Positions 28,547-36,786 of a stretch of 64,000 bases of DNA are shown here, one piece after another. The DNA comes from Pseudobacter sp051955275. Lineage in GTDB: Bacteria > Bacteroidota > Bacteroidia > Chitinophagales > Chitinophagaceae. Both the position numbers and the translations under genes were made by a program. The notes below the pieces were generated by a model that was not told where the DNA came from, ran no database searches, and was given only the letters and a program-made list of their open reading frames with translations. The DNA lies in assembly GCF_051955275.1 (NCBI RefSeq), contig NZ_JBQCGW010000305.1, forward strand, positions 1 through 64,000, read 5' to 3'. Numbering within the stretch: the first letter of the stretch is position 1; each line of letters starts with the position of its first letter.

Positions 28547-28550
28547 ACCG

Positions 28551-28677
28551 CAGTGTGTGCCCAGTCGCTTGCCTATGGCGAGTGACTTCTATTGGTTCGC
28601 CTCCGGCGAACACCGTGTCGCCGGAGGCGACGGAATAAACGTCACTCGCGGGGACGCGAGCGACTGGGCGCACACTG
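28551..28677. repeat. Palindromic intergenic element between the two mutS-like genes
   Basis: A 127-bp imperfect palindrome. Its 22-bp ends, CAGTGTGTGCCCAGTCGCTTGC and the complement of CAGTGTGCGCCCAGTCGCTCGC, differ at two places. Inner arms are GCGAGTGAC/GTCACTCGC and two TTCGCCTCCGGCGA-type hairpins. The corresponding gap in the other cassette (55495-55530) reads GTGTGCACAC at this point, so about 110 bp (28561-28670) look inserted. Confidence 0.75.
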
Positions 28678-28692
28678 ATAAAACAATAAATT

Positions 28693-30009
28693 ATGAGTTT
28701 CAATATAGACAGGCAATCCCAGGATGAACTGAACCTGATGGGTAAATTCCGGCAGGGATCTGTATATTATCTCTTCAATCGTGTGAAAACGCGGGGAGGA
28801 GAACACCTGCTGGATCAACTGTTCAAATCGCCACTGATGGATGATCAGGCCATCAATGAACGTGCCGCCATTTTTCAGTTCTTCCAGCATGGAGGTTGGC
28901 CCTTTTCTTTCGATCCGCAGCAGGTGGCATTGATGCAGGAATACATCGATGCAGCAGCGGCGCAGGGGCAACTCAGTGGATATGTAAATATACTGCTGAA
29001 GAAAACATTGAGTTCCCTCACAAGGGATCACCGCTACAAAGCCCTGATCCAGGGATTGCAGGCAACCATCGTTACCCTGAAAAAATGTTTTCATACGGCA
29101 GTGATGCTGCAGCAGGCGGATGGTCCATTCAGAAAAAGAGTGGATGAAATAGTGAATACGCTCAATACAGGAGAGCTGTCAGCTTTGCTGAACACCAATA
29201 TCTATTCCAGTATTTCCGTAAGCACCATTGCCGCACATGATTACCTGCTTCGCAATAAATACAACCAGCAGGTAAAGGATATACTTCAATTCATTTATGA
29301 GCTGGATGTGTATATCGCTGTGGGTACTGTGGCAGCGGAACGGGGATTCACATATGCCAGGGCGTTGCCTAAAAGTATGAACCTGCTTAAGGCTACAGAC
29401 CTGAGGCATCCCTGCATAGACAGGGCAGTGGGCAACAATATAGAAATGCGCGAACGCAGCAATGTGATCTTTCTCACCGGCGCAAATATGGCCGGTAAGT
29501 CCACCTGGATGAAGAGCATCGGCATTGGCATGTACCTCGCCCATACGGGCTTTCCCGTAGCCGCCGCCAGCATGGAGTTTTCTGTTCGCGAAGGCATTTA
29601 TTCCAGTATCAATGTGGCGGATAATATCGCGCTTGGCTACAGCCATTTCTATGCGGAAGTGGTACGTGTAAAGAATGCTGCCGACGCTACTGCTACCGGA
29701 AAGCACCTGTTGCTGATGTTCGATGAATTATTCAAAGGCACCAACGTAAAGGATGCCTACGATGGAACGCTGGCTGTAACGGAAGCCTTTTCTGAATACG
29801 TGAATTGCCTGTTCATTGTGAGCACGCATATCATTGAAGTGGGAGAGTCGCTGAAAGGCAGGAAGAATATCAGTTTCCAGTTTATGCCTACCACTATCCT
29901 GAACGGTGTTCCCCAGTATACCTACCGTTTACGTGAAGGCATTACGGAAGACCGGCAGGGTATGATGATCATCCGAAATGAAGGGATTCTTGAAATGATC
30001 GGTCATTAG
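28693..30009 (+). CDS. MutS-like ATPase B (cassette 1)
   Basis: A 438-residue relative of the preceding protein, with the same two-part build and a different N-terminus ('SFNIDRQSQDELNLMGKFRQ'). The core signature is 'KTRGGEHLLDQLFKSPLMDD'. Walker A is 'TGANMAGKSTWMKSIGIGMY' (~261), Walker B 'LLLMFDELFKGTNVKDAYDG' (~340) and the switch segment 'IVSTHIIEVGESL'. It too lacks mismatch-recognition and Smr domains. It matches the protein at 55531-56847 much better than it matches its neighbour A, so A and B are old paralogues kept together. Start ATG at 28693 follows the palindromic element by 15 nt. Confidence 0.85.
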   Translation: MSFNIDRQSQDELNLMGKFRQGSVYYLFNRVKTRGGEHLLDQLFKSPLMDDQAINERAAIFQFFQHGGWPFSFDPQQVALMQEYIDAAAAQGQLSGYVNILLKKTLSSLTRDHRYKALIQGLQATIVTLKKCFHTAVMLQQADGPFRKRVDEIVNTLNTGELSALLNTNIYSSISVSTIAAHDYLLRNKYNQQVKDILQFIYELDVYIAVGTVAAERGFTYARALPKSMNLLKATDLRHPCIDRAVGNNIEMRERSNVIFLTGANMAGKSTWMKSIGIGMYLAHTGFPVAAASMEFSVREGIYSSINVADNIALGYSHFYAEVVRVKNAADATATGKHLLLMFDELFKGTNVKDAYDGTLAVTEAFSEYVNCLFIVSTHIIEVGESLKGRKNISFQFMPTTILNGVPQYTYRLREGITEDRQGMMIIRNEGILEMIGH

Positions 30010-30058
30010 TGACCGTTACCTTATCAATAAAATTGTATCACTCGTAATAAGATCTGCG

Positions 30059-32371
30059 ATGAAAATAATCTTTAAAATAGCAAGGGCCGAACTCAGAACG
30101 TTGTTCTACTCACCCGTTGCCTGGATAGTGATGGTGGTGTTCTTTGTGATCGGCGCCACACAGTTTGTTGGTCCATTGGTGGATGGCGCCCGGGTACAGG
30201 AAGTATCCCAGAAGAATCAGCCCAACTGGGAAGGTTTCATGGGACCGCTGACGCTTAAAATATTCCTCGGTACATTAAAGCAGGTAGGGACCTATCTCTA
30301 CCTTTTCATTCCGCTGATCACCATGGGATGTATCAGCAGGGAAGAGAATTCGGGTTCCATGAAACTGCTGAGCTCCTCTCCGGTAAGGATCAGGGAAATT
30401 GTGCTCGGAAAATACCTGGGCCTGCAGGCCTTCAACCTTGCATTGATGGGCGCACTTGCCCTGATGCTGCTCACCGGTTATTTCAGCATCCAGCATGCGG
30501 AATTGAAATGGTATCTCAGCATGCTGCTTGGATTCTTCCTGCTGGGCAGCGCTTACCTGGCGATCGGACTTTTCATTTCCTGTATCACCAGTTACCAGAT
30601 AGTGGCTGCCATCGTTACATTCATGGTGTTCTTCCTGCTCAGTATCTGCGGCTCTTTATTGCAGGAGTATGATTTTATCAGGGACCTGACCTGGTTCCTG
30701 GCCATTGCCGGAAGAGCAGAGTCCATGATCGGCGGGTTGATCACTACCAGGGACCTGTGCTACTTCCTGCTGATCATCACACTTTTCCTCGGCTTCACCA
30801 TCATCAAACTGAAGAGTAAACAGGAAACAAAGAAATGGACAGTGCCCGCGGGACGGAATATGGCATGGCTGGCCCTGATCCTGATGCTGGGGTATGCTAC
30901 ATCCAGACCAGGATATGTTGGTTACCTGGATGTTACCAGGAACAAGATCAATACCATCGATTCCGCCACACAGGCTGCCTTGAAAGAGCTGGATGGCTCA
31001 CCTGTGACCGTTACCCTGTATGCAAACCTGCTGGGGTATAATTACCAGGCAGGCATGCCTTCTGCAAGGAATATCTATGTATGGCAGTTCTGGGATAAGT
31101 ATGTCCGTTTTTATCCGAATATCAAACTCAAGTATGAATACTATTACGATATTCAAAAAGGTGACAGCCTGTTGTACAAAGGCTTCAAAGGGAAAAGCAT
31201 CCATCATATTGCACGGCAGGTAGGAAGGGTGTTCAAAGTGAACCTGGCTGATTTCAGAAAGCCCGGTACCATCAACAGTATGGTAGACCTGAGCCGCGAG
31301 CCGTTGCGACTGATCATGGACATGCAGTATAAAGACAGTAAGGCACTGCTCCGCACATTCGATTTCATTATATGGCCCAAAGAACCGAATGTGTCTGCCT
31401 CTTTCAGAAAGCTGGCCAGGAAGGAAATGCCGAAAGTGAGTTTCCTGTCAGGGCATTATGAGCGCAGTCCATGGCGTAATGGAGAAAGGGAATATGGTAA
31501 TCATGTCAACAATACCATTGAAGTGGAGGCCATGATCAACCATGGCATGGAAAGCGATACCATTTCCCTGGTGGATAAAGACATTCCTGCCAAAACAGAC
31601 CTGCTGGTGGTGGCGGATCCAAGGTCTGCCCTGCAGGAATCCGAACAACAAAAAGTGATCCGTTACATCCAGGATGGCGGCAATGCCATCTTCTATGCCG
31701 AGCCAGGCAAACAACAGATGCTGAACCCCATTCTGCACACCATGGGCGTTGACCTGGAGCCTGGCATATTGCTGATGAACTACAGGAATGCGCTCGGCGA
31801 TCAGTTTTTAACGCCAATGACCCCTGCTGCATATGGTATGGCAAGGACAGACGCCATGCAGGCTGCGTCTTTAAGCGGTATGCCGCCAACACCAACTGGG
31901 TTTGTTACTGCCTGTGTGCTGAATTACAAGGATACCAATGGCTTCAGGATAGAGCCCCTGTTTTCAGTTCCCGGGCGGGAGTCTGCCTGGATAGAGAAGG
32001 GAATCTATGTAGCCGATTCTGCAGCTTCCACTTTCAATGCTGCTGAAGGAGACCAGCGCAGGGATCATTACGTGATCGGCGTAAAGATCACACGTAAGAT
32101 CAACAACAAAGAGCAAAGGATCGTGGTAATGGGTGAGTCGGACTTTATGAGCAGGGCGCGTGGAAACGGACAGGAAATAGAACTGGGCTTCTACAGCTGG
32201 CTGTTGTATAATGAATACCCTGTATATAAAACATTGAAATTTGCGCAGGATAAATTCCTTACCGTGAGCAAGAATGGCGCAAAACTGATGTGGTATGCAT
32301 ATGTATATGTGATTCCCGGGCTGATGCTGCTGACCGGGATCTTTATACTGGTAAGAAGAAAAAGAAAATAA
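30059..32371 (+). CDS. GldF-GldG fusion permease (cassette 1, second copy)
   Basis: A 770-residue protein with the same order as the one at 24912. It has a six-helix ABC-2 permease ('LYLFIPLITMGCISREENSG', 'VRIREIVLGKYLGLQAFNLA'), a membrane-anchored GldG-like periplasmic region ('DLLVVADPRSALQESEQQKV', 'GGNAIFYAEPGKQQMLNPIL') and a C-terminal helix with an RRKRK tail. It is clearly diverged from the first copy, and several segments ('YFSIQHAELKWYLS', 'IRDLTWFLAIAGR') look closer to the permease at 51878. No second ATPase gene accompanies it, so it may pair with the first permease under the single GldA-like ATPase. It closes the operon, with a terminator ~50 nt downstream. Confidence 0.87.
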   Translation: MKIIFKIARAELRTLFYSPVAWIVMVVFFVIGATQFVGPLVDGARVQEVSQKNQPNWEGFMGPLTLKIFLGTLKQVGTYLYLFIPLITMGCISREENSGSMKLLSSSPVRIREIVLGKYLGLQAFNLALMGALALMLLTGYFSIQHAELKWYLSMLLGFFLLGSAYLAIGLFISCITSYQIVAAIVTFMVFFLLSICGSLLQEYDFIRDLTWFLAIAGRAESMIGGLITTRDLCYFLLIITLFLGFTIIKLKSKQETKKWTVPAGRNMAWLALILMLGYATSRPGYVGYLDVTRNKINTIDSATQAALKELDGSPVTVTLYANLLGYNYQAGMPSARNIYVWQFWDKYVRFYPNIKLKYEYYYDIQKGDSLLYKGFKGKSIHHIARQVGRVFKVNLADFRKPGTINSMVDLSREPLRLIMDMQYKDSKALLRTFDFIIWPKEPNVSASFRKLARKEMPKVSFLSGHYERSPWRNGEREYGNHVNNTIEVEAMINHGMESDTISLVDKDIPAKTDLLVVADPRSALQESEQQKVIRYIQDGGNAIFYAEPGKQQMLNPILHTMGVDLEPGILLMNYRNALGDQFLTPMTPAAYGMARTDAMQAASLSGMPPTPTGFVTACVLNYKDTNGFRIEPLFSVPGRESAWIEKGIYVADSAASTFNAAEGDQRRDHYVIGVKITRKINNKEQRIVVMGESDFMSRARGNGQEIELGFYSWLLYNEYPVYKTLKFAQDKFLTVSKNGAKLMWYAYVYVIPGLMLLTGIFILVRRKRK

Positions 32372-32422
32372 TGCATATAAACCGCTGAATCCTTATCCGG
32401 AATAGCCATGGATTGAAGAAAG

Positions 32423-32450
32423 AGGGATCGCTCAAAAGGCGGTCCTTTTT
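32423..32450 (+). terminator. Intrinsic terminator of extended cassette 1
   Basis: GGATCGC, loop TCAAAAG, GCGGTCC, then TTTTT: a 7-bp stem with one G-U pair followed by a U-run, 51 nt after the last permease gene. Confidence 0.75.
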
Positions 32451-32467
32451 CATGCATACTGTTGATG

Positions 32468-33079
32468 TTATTTCTTGAATCCCGGCGGGTTGTCAATGAG
32501 TGAATCCTGCTTGCGAAAGGAATAATGGAATTTATACGGATCATCCGTTGCATTGAATTGCCCTCCGTCTCTAACCGTTGCTTTACCTGGTTTAAGAACG
32601 ATGCTGTTGCTGTAATTAGGGTCTTCTGTTAAATCAAAAGTGTAGGTGACTTTTTCCAGTTTATGGTTTTCCGGCTTTACAAAACCGCCCCATTCATTGT
32701 TTTTTAAACTTTTTGGTTTGTTCCAGAATCCGGTGCTTCCTTTTTGGGGCGTGATGGTAAGCTGGTTGCCGTTTACGGTATAAGTACCGGTTTCATAAAC
32801 AAAATATATTTCTATTGAATTGGATAGAAAGTTCTTTTTGCGAAAAGTGTAAGTGCCATCGGTTTTAAAACTGTATTCTTTTCTGAGGTATCCGGTGGTG
32901 TATTGTTGGTAGGCGCTTTGAAAAGTGCCGCAGGCATATACATTTCCTGCTGCATCTTTTGCAGTTGTCCTGGCAGATTCATTAGCTGTACTCCCGATGG
33001 TTCTGGCCCAGCCGAATATTGGTTGAGCATTTCCGGAAATCATAGTCGTCACAAGGATAAGAGTAAATACATACTTCAT
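32468..33079 (-). CDS. Secreted protein: SBBP-like N-terminus joined to a lipocalin-like domain
   Basis: A 203-residue protein with a signal peptide ('MKYVFTLILVTTMISGNAQ'). Residues ~22-55 ('GWARTIGSTANESARTTAKD', then 'GNVYACGTF') read as a single SBBP-type beta-propeller blade, a repeat normally found in many copies. From 'QSAYQQYTTGYLRKEYSFKT' on, the protein changes to a small beta-rich domain with strand pairs such as 'DGTYTFRKKNF' and 'TGTYTVNGNQLTITPQ', like lipocalin-like proteins of Bacteroidota. One blade cannot form a propeller, so the front part may be a leftover captured by recombination. Function unknown. Confidence 0.6.
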   Translation of the reverse strand: MKYVFTLILVTTMISGNAQPIFGWARTIGSTANESARTTAKDAAGNVYACGTFQSAYQQYTTGYLRKEYSFKTDGTYTFRKKNFLSNSIEIYFVYETGTYTVNGNQLTITPQKGSTGFWNKPKSLKNNEWGGFVKPENHKLEKVTYTFDLTEDPNYSNSIVLKPGKATVRDGGQFNATDDPYKFHYSFRKQDSLIDNPPGFKK

Positions 33080-33118
33080 GGTGCCAGTAAAAATAATCGC
33101 GTAGGCTTTATAGTGGAG

Positions 33119-33140
33119 TTGGCTGAAGGGCTTCAGCCAA
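33119..33140. repeat. Perfect 10-bp hairpin
   Basis: TTGGCTGAAG-GG-CTTCAGCCAA, 39 nt upstream of the 32468-33079 gene on the minus strand. It has no T-run on either side, so it is not a standard terminator. Nothing else was seen in 33080-33283. Confidence 0.5.
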
Positions 33141-33283
33141 AATCAAGAAATGGGAGAAGGTTAGTAAAAAGCCGTACTAGCAGTTGAAAAGCAGGAGGAA
33201 ACAAATGATGTTTAAATGTTTTGAGCGGAAATGTCTGATTATTTGATCTGTTTCATGTTTGACCTGTCTGTAAATCTTCAAAA

Positions 33284-34078
33284 TCATTTCCATCTCCTGT
33301 GAGACCATAACCACAATGCAGGCGCTTTATGTATGCTTGCTTCCAGCATGCTGGTATAAGTTCTGGTGATATACCCATCAGTTGTATCGGCAGCATTTTC
33401 ACAGATGCCCTGAATATTCAATTCCCAGGTATGATTGGGTTTTGAAGACAGCTCTGCATATTCAACAGAAGCTCCGAGCCGTTTGGCAAGTTGTTCCGCG
33501 CCGCTAAACATATGGGTTTGCTGATTCAGAAAATTCACGGGTATTCCGTTGTCGCTTCCGGGGTATTGATCGGCGACAAAGAGAATAATGGAATTGTTGG
33601 TCTTTTCTTTCAATAATGTTCTGAGAGCTTGCCCGGATTTGAGGAGTTGTACTCCGTACCTGGTTCTTCTGTTACGGACCAGGTAATCGGCCAGTGTATT
33701 CTTTAAAGGTTTATACAATGCCTGTACAGGAGCAGCTGTATATTGCGGGAGTTTGTTGAGCACTTCCCAATTCCCATAGTGCCCCAGTAAAAATATGGTG
33801 GGGCGCTTACGGTTGCTCAGGTCCATTATCTTATTTCTGGCAGACTGGTGGATCTCCAGCTTCGCTCTTGACGGGAATAAAGTTTCCCATACTATCCTGC
33901 CAAGATTCTTATAAAACTTTGCCGTACATACATGGATCTCTCTATAGGTGTAATCCGGAAAAGACCTTGAAAGGTTCTGGGTACATACACTTAAACGGTA
34001 CTTGAACACTTTCCCTAAAACAAAACTTATCATATCCTGCACTTCTTTATCATTCTTTTTTCTTAAAACAGGCACCAA
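33284..34078 (-). CDS. Lysophospholipid/lipid A acyltransferase (LpxL/HtrB-like), short N-terminus
   Basis: A 264-residue member of the LpxL/HtrB acyltransferase family, which adds acyl chains to lipid A. The catalytic HX4E motif is visible in 'LLGHYGNWEVLN'. Further family marks are 'FVADQYPGSDNGIPVNFLNQ' and the C-terminal 'APALWLWSHRRWK'. Family members usually run ~290-310 residues and begin with a membrane helix. Here the frame is closed by a stop 15 nt above the TTG at 34078 and no such helix is present. An ATG at 34033 is an alternative start. The gene may be N-terminally truncated or a short family form. Confidence 0.8.
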   Translation of the reverse strand: MVPVLRKKNDKEVQDMISFVLGKVFKYRLSVCTQNLSRSFPDYTYREIHVCTAKFYKNLGRIVWETLFPSRAKLEIHQSARNKIMDLSNRKRPTIFLLGHYGNWEVLNKLPQYTAAPVQALYKPLKNTLADYLVRNRRTRYGVQLLKSGQALRTLLKEKTNNSIILFVADQYPGSDNGIPVNFLNQQTHMFSGAEQLAKRLGASVEYAELSSKPNHTWELNIQGICENAADTTDGYITRTYTSMLEASIHKAPALWLWSHRRWK

Positions 34079-34285
34079 AGGTAACTGGTATCAGTCCGGA
34101 TTGTCGATTTTTTATTTCCAGGCGTATAATTATTGCCAGGGATCTGTATTGCCAAAGTTTGCCTTTCAGTTAGTTTACGGAAATGTTTTTTTGACGAACA
34201 ATGGTTTGCCATGGATGAAGGACGCTGCATTTAGTGTGGGCAACGGAGGTATGAGATTTGCCTGATTAGCTGTAAACTTTATAAA

Positions 34286-34654
34286 ATGGGAAATGCTGTG
34301 AACATAAATAATAAAGAAATCCTGGAAAGGGCGAATGCCGCTGTGGCTGCCGGCGACAATGAAGGCTTTTTGTCTTTTTGTACAGACGATGTAAAATGGA
34401 TATTTGTTGGTGACCAAACCTTAGAGGGAAAAGATGCAGTCAGACAATATATGGCAGCCACCTACCTGGAGCCACCGCGGTTCATGGTGGAAAACCTGAT
34501 TGCCGGCGATGAGTTTGTAACGGCCATCGGTACCATCAGTATGAAGGATGCCGATGGAGAGATGGTGGATTATGCCTACTGCGATGTCTGGCGGTTCCGG
34601 GATGGAAAGATGGCCGAATTGAAGGCTTTCGTAATAAAGACAGGACCAAAGTGA
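34286..34654 (+). CDS. SnoaL-like / NTF2-fold protein
   Basis: A 122-residue protein with the alpha+beta cone fold pattern of SnoaL/NTF2-like proteins. A helix 'NKEILERANAAVAAGDNEGF' is followed by 'TDDVKWIFVGDQTLEGKDAV' and a sheet ending 'YCDVWRFRDGKMAELKAFVI'. Such proteins may be small enzymes, ligand binders or stress proteins, and the sequence does not decide among these. No signal peptide. It lies alone, 111 nt before the locus 3 sigma gene, and probably has its own promoter. Confidence 0.8.
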   Translation: MGNAVNINNKEILERANAAVAAGDNEGFLSFCTDDVKWIFVGDQTLEGKDAVRQYMAATYLEPPRFMVENLIAGDEFVTAIGTISMKDADGEMVDYAYCDVWRFRDGKMAELKAFVIKTGPK

Positions 34655-34738
34655 AAACCCCGGGGAGATGATATCGGCTTTTAAGAGAGGTTTTTCCTCC
34701 CGGAATCATACCGGTAAACCGGATTGAGAAATTTATTC

Positions 34739-34746
34739 TAAGTTTG
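34739..34746 (+). promoter_or_regulatory. Candidate -7 promoter box (TAnnTTTG)
   Basis: TAAGTTTG matches the Bacteroidota -7 consensus and lies 19 nt upstream of the TTG start of the locus 3 sigma gene. No convincing -33 TTTG at the right distance was found. Confidence 0.4.
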
Positions 34747-34765
34747 ATATTTACACCTCTTTTAT

Positions 34766-35467
34766 TTGGATAATAAAACTCATCATGAACGCGATCTGAT
34801 CAGGCTTCTCAAACTGGGAGATGAAGCTGCCATGAAGGAGATTTTCCGGTTGTATTATCCCCGTCTTCATTATTTTTCTTCTAAGATCACCGGGAACCTG
34901 CAGCAGGCCGAGGATATTGTACAGGAAGCCCTGCTGAATTTCTGGCTGAATGTCAGTGGTAAGGATATTGTTCCTGAAAATATCCAGGCCTATCTCTACC
35001 GCATGGTACGGAACCGCTGCATCAATTACCTGGAAAGGCAGCAACTACTGGCGCAGAAAGAAGAATCGGTGATCAGGCATACGCAGGAACAATGGCAGCA
35101 GCAGATGGATGAACTGGCCCTCAGGGAAGAAGTTTACCATCGCGTGAGCAGTCAGTTCCACCACCTGACACCCGTACAGGTGCAGGTTGTACAGCTTCTT
35201 TATAACGAAGGACTGTCTGTAGCTGAAGCAGCAGAGCGGTTGAATACTACCGATAATAATATCAGGAATCATAAAGCCCGGGCTATCGAACGGCTGAGAA
35301 AAGTGCTGACTGGCGAGCTTTTCGTCTTCTTTATATACTTTTTTTCTATTTCCTGTGATGAAACGCCAAGCTCAACTGACATATATCTAAAGGACGCAGC
35401 CCATGGCAACTCCACAACATATTCTTCATATCATTCAGAAGCGGCTCAGCCGGCAGGAATTAACTGA
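34766..35467 (+). CDS. ECF-type RNA polymerase sigma factor (locus 3)
   Basis: A 233-residue ECF sigma factor from a TTG start (no in-frame ATG before the conserved part). Region 2 has 'LQQAEDIVQEALLNFWLNVS' and 'IQAYLYRMVRNRCINYLERQ'. Region 4 has 'LSVAEAAERLNTTDNNIRNH'. After region 4 the chain runs on through a hydrophobic stretch ('ELFVFFIYFFSIS') and a polar tail. It overlaps the FecR start by 65 nt in another frame. The overlap suggests translational coupling with its anti-sigma. The tail makes it longer than typical ECF factors (~180-200 residues). Confidence 0.9.
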   Translation: MDNKTHHERDLIRLLKLGDEAAMKEIFRLYYPRLHYFSSKITGNLQQAEDIVQEALLNFWLNVSGKDIVPENIQAYLYRMVRNRCINYLERQQLLAQKEESVIRHTQEQWQQQMDELALREEVYHRVSSQFHHLTPVQVQVVQLLYNEGLSVAEAAERLNTTDNNIRNHKARAIERLRKVLTGELFVFFIYFFSISCDETPSSTDIYLKDAAHGNSTTYSSYHSEAAQPAGIN

Positions 35468-36617
35468 GCAGGAGCGATCCGCATTAGAGCAGTGGTTCAG
35501 TGCTGCGGAGCGGGAAGGGCATTTTATGAGTGAAGGCCACTGGGAGCAGGGGCTTGCGGAATACCAGGCTTTCGTTTCCGATAAGAACAAGAATGATAAG
35601 GCACTACTACAATTCATGCAGGCTGCAGGCTTCAGGGACCAGCGTATTCCGGATCATGAAACAGTGTCAGCCTCCAGCGATGATACCGGCTCGGGTAACT
35701 ATACACACCGGGTGCATTTCCTGCGGCGCTGGGGCGGATGGGCAGCCGCTGCCGTACTGATCATCGGAACAATTACCGCTATCCTCCTCACTAAAAACAA
35801 ACCAATATCTGATCCTCAGCCCCTGTCTCAAACAACCGATTCCTCCAACATCATTCCGTTCAGAGAAAAAGCGGTGCTGACGCTGGCCGATGGTTCCATG
35901 ATCACGCTGGACAGTGCCGCCAATGGGGCCATTGCCCGGCAGGGAAATGCCAGTATCATCAAACTCGCCGATGGAGCAGTGAGGTATGATGTGAAAGATA
36001 ACCAACAAAGCGAAGCACTGCTCAATACCATTTCCACTCCCAAAGGAGGGCAATACCAGGTCAGCCTGCCGGATGGCAGTAAGGTCTGGCTCAATGCCGC
36101 CAGCAGCATCCGTTTCCCGGCAGCCTTCGGTGCTGAACGTACCGTGACGGTTACCGGTGAAGTGTACCTGGAAGTAGCGAGGAACAAATCAAAACCATTC
36201 ATCGTTCATGCCAATGGCATGCAGGTGGAGGTGCTGGGCACCAGTTTCAATGTGAATGTATATGCTGATGAGCCTTCTTCCAAAGTGACACTGGTGGAGG
36301 GATCGATCAACGTGAATAATACCCGTCTGCAACCCGGACAGGCATTGATGAATGGAAAGATCATCACAGCCGATCTGGAGCAGGACCTTGCCTGGAAAAA
36401 CGGAGCTTTCAATCTCAATAATAAAACACTTCCGGAACTGATGCGGCAGATCGGGCGTTGGTATGACCTGGAGATCATCTATGAAGGAGCTGTTCAGACA
36501 AGAACCTTCGAAGGTGAAATTGGAATGAACCTTAGCCTTGCACAATGTATCAGGGCGCTGGATAGAATGCAGATACACTGCAGGCTCGAAGGCAGAAAGC
36601 TGACAGTGTTACCCTGA
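35403..36617 (+). CDS. FecR-family anti-sigma factor (locus 3)
   Basis: A 404-residue protein. The N-terminal anti-sigma part (~1-95) is followed by a transmembrane helix ('WGGWAAAAVLIIGTITAILL', ~residues 109-128). The periplasmic FecR domain has 'TPKGGQYQVSLPDGSKVWLN' and 'VEVLGTSFNVNVYADEPSSK', with the DUF4974-type end 'FNLNNKTLPELMRQIGRWYD'. Its start lies inside the 3' end of the sigma gene. It should regulate SusC/SusD/TlpA downstream. The 169-nt gap to SusC contains the conserved hairpin at 36699-36728. Confidence 0.93.
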   Translation: MATPQHILHIIQKRLSRQELTEQERSALEQWFSAAEREGHFMSEGHWEQGLAEYQAFVSDKNKNDKALLQFMQAAGFRDQRIPDHETVSASSDDTGSGNYTHRVHFLRRWGGWAAAAVLIIGTITAILLTKNKPISDPQPLSQTTDSSNIIPFREKAVLTLADGSMITLDSAANGAIARQGNASIIKLADGAVRYDVKDNQQSEALLNTISTPKGGQYQVSLPDGSKVWLNAASSIRFPAAFGAERTVTVTGEVYLEVARNKSKPFIVHANGMQVEVLGTSFNVNVYADEPSSKVTLVEGSINVNNTRLQPGQALMNGKIITADLEQDLAWKNGAFNLNNKTLPELMRQIGRWYDLEIIYEGAVQTRTFEGEIGMNLSLAQCIRALDRMQIHCRLEGRKLTVLP

Positions 36618-36698
36618 TAACCACCTTATCCTCCTCCTGTAATTCATTCATCACTTTAAAACCATTCACACTACAAAAAAAGATGTGATCAGCTGAAT

Positions 36699-36728
36699 AA
36701 AAAACCGGGAATGTTAGCGCATCCCCGG
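36699..36728 (-). terminator. Minus-strand terminator in the FecR-SusC gap (locus 3)
   Basis: On the minus strand: CCGGGGATG, a 6-nt loop, CATTCCCGG, then TTTTTT. The stem has 9 bp with one G-U pair. It ends 58 nt upstream of the SusC start. GTTCAG-N-TGAT just beyond it is shared with the 18001 copy. Confidence 0.65.
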
Positions 36729-36786
36729 CGGATAGTTCAGGTGATAAAAAATGTATTCTGAGCACAATTCTTAACTACCAAAACTG

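Noticed and set aside
27257..30009. DNA mismatch-repair genes (mutS)
   Set aside because: Both proteins are half-length and lack the mismatch-binding and connector domains. The operon context is envelope transport.
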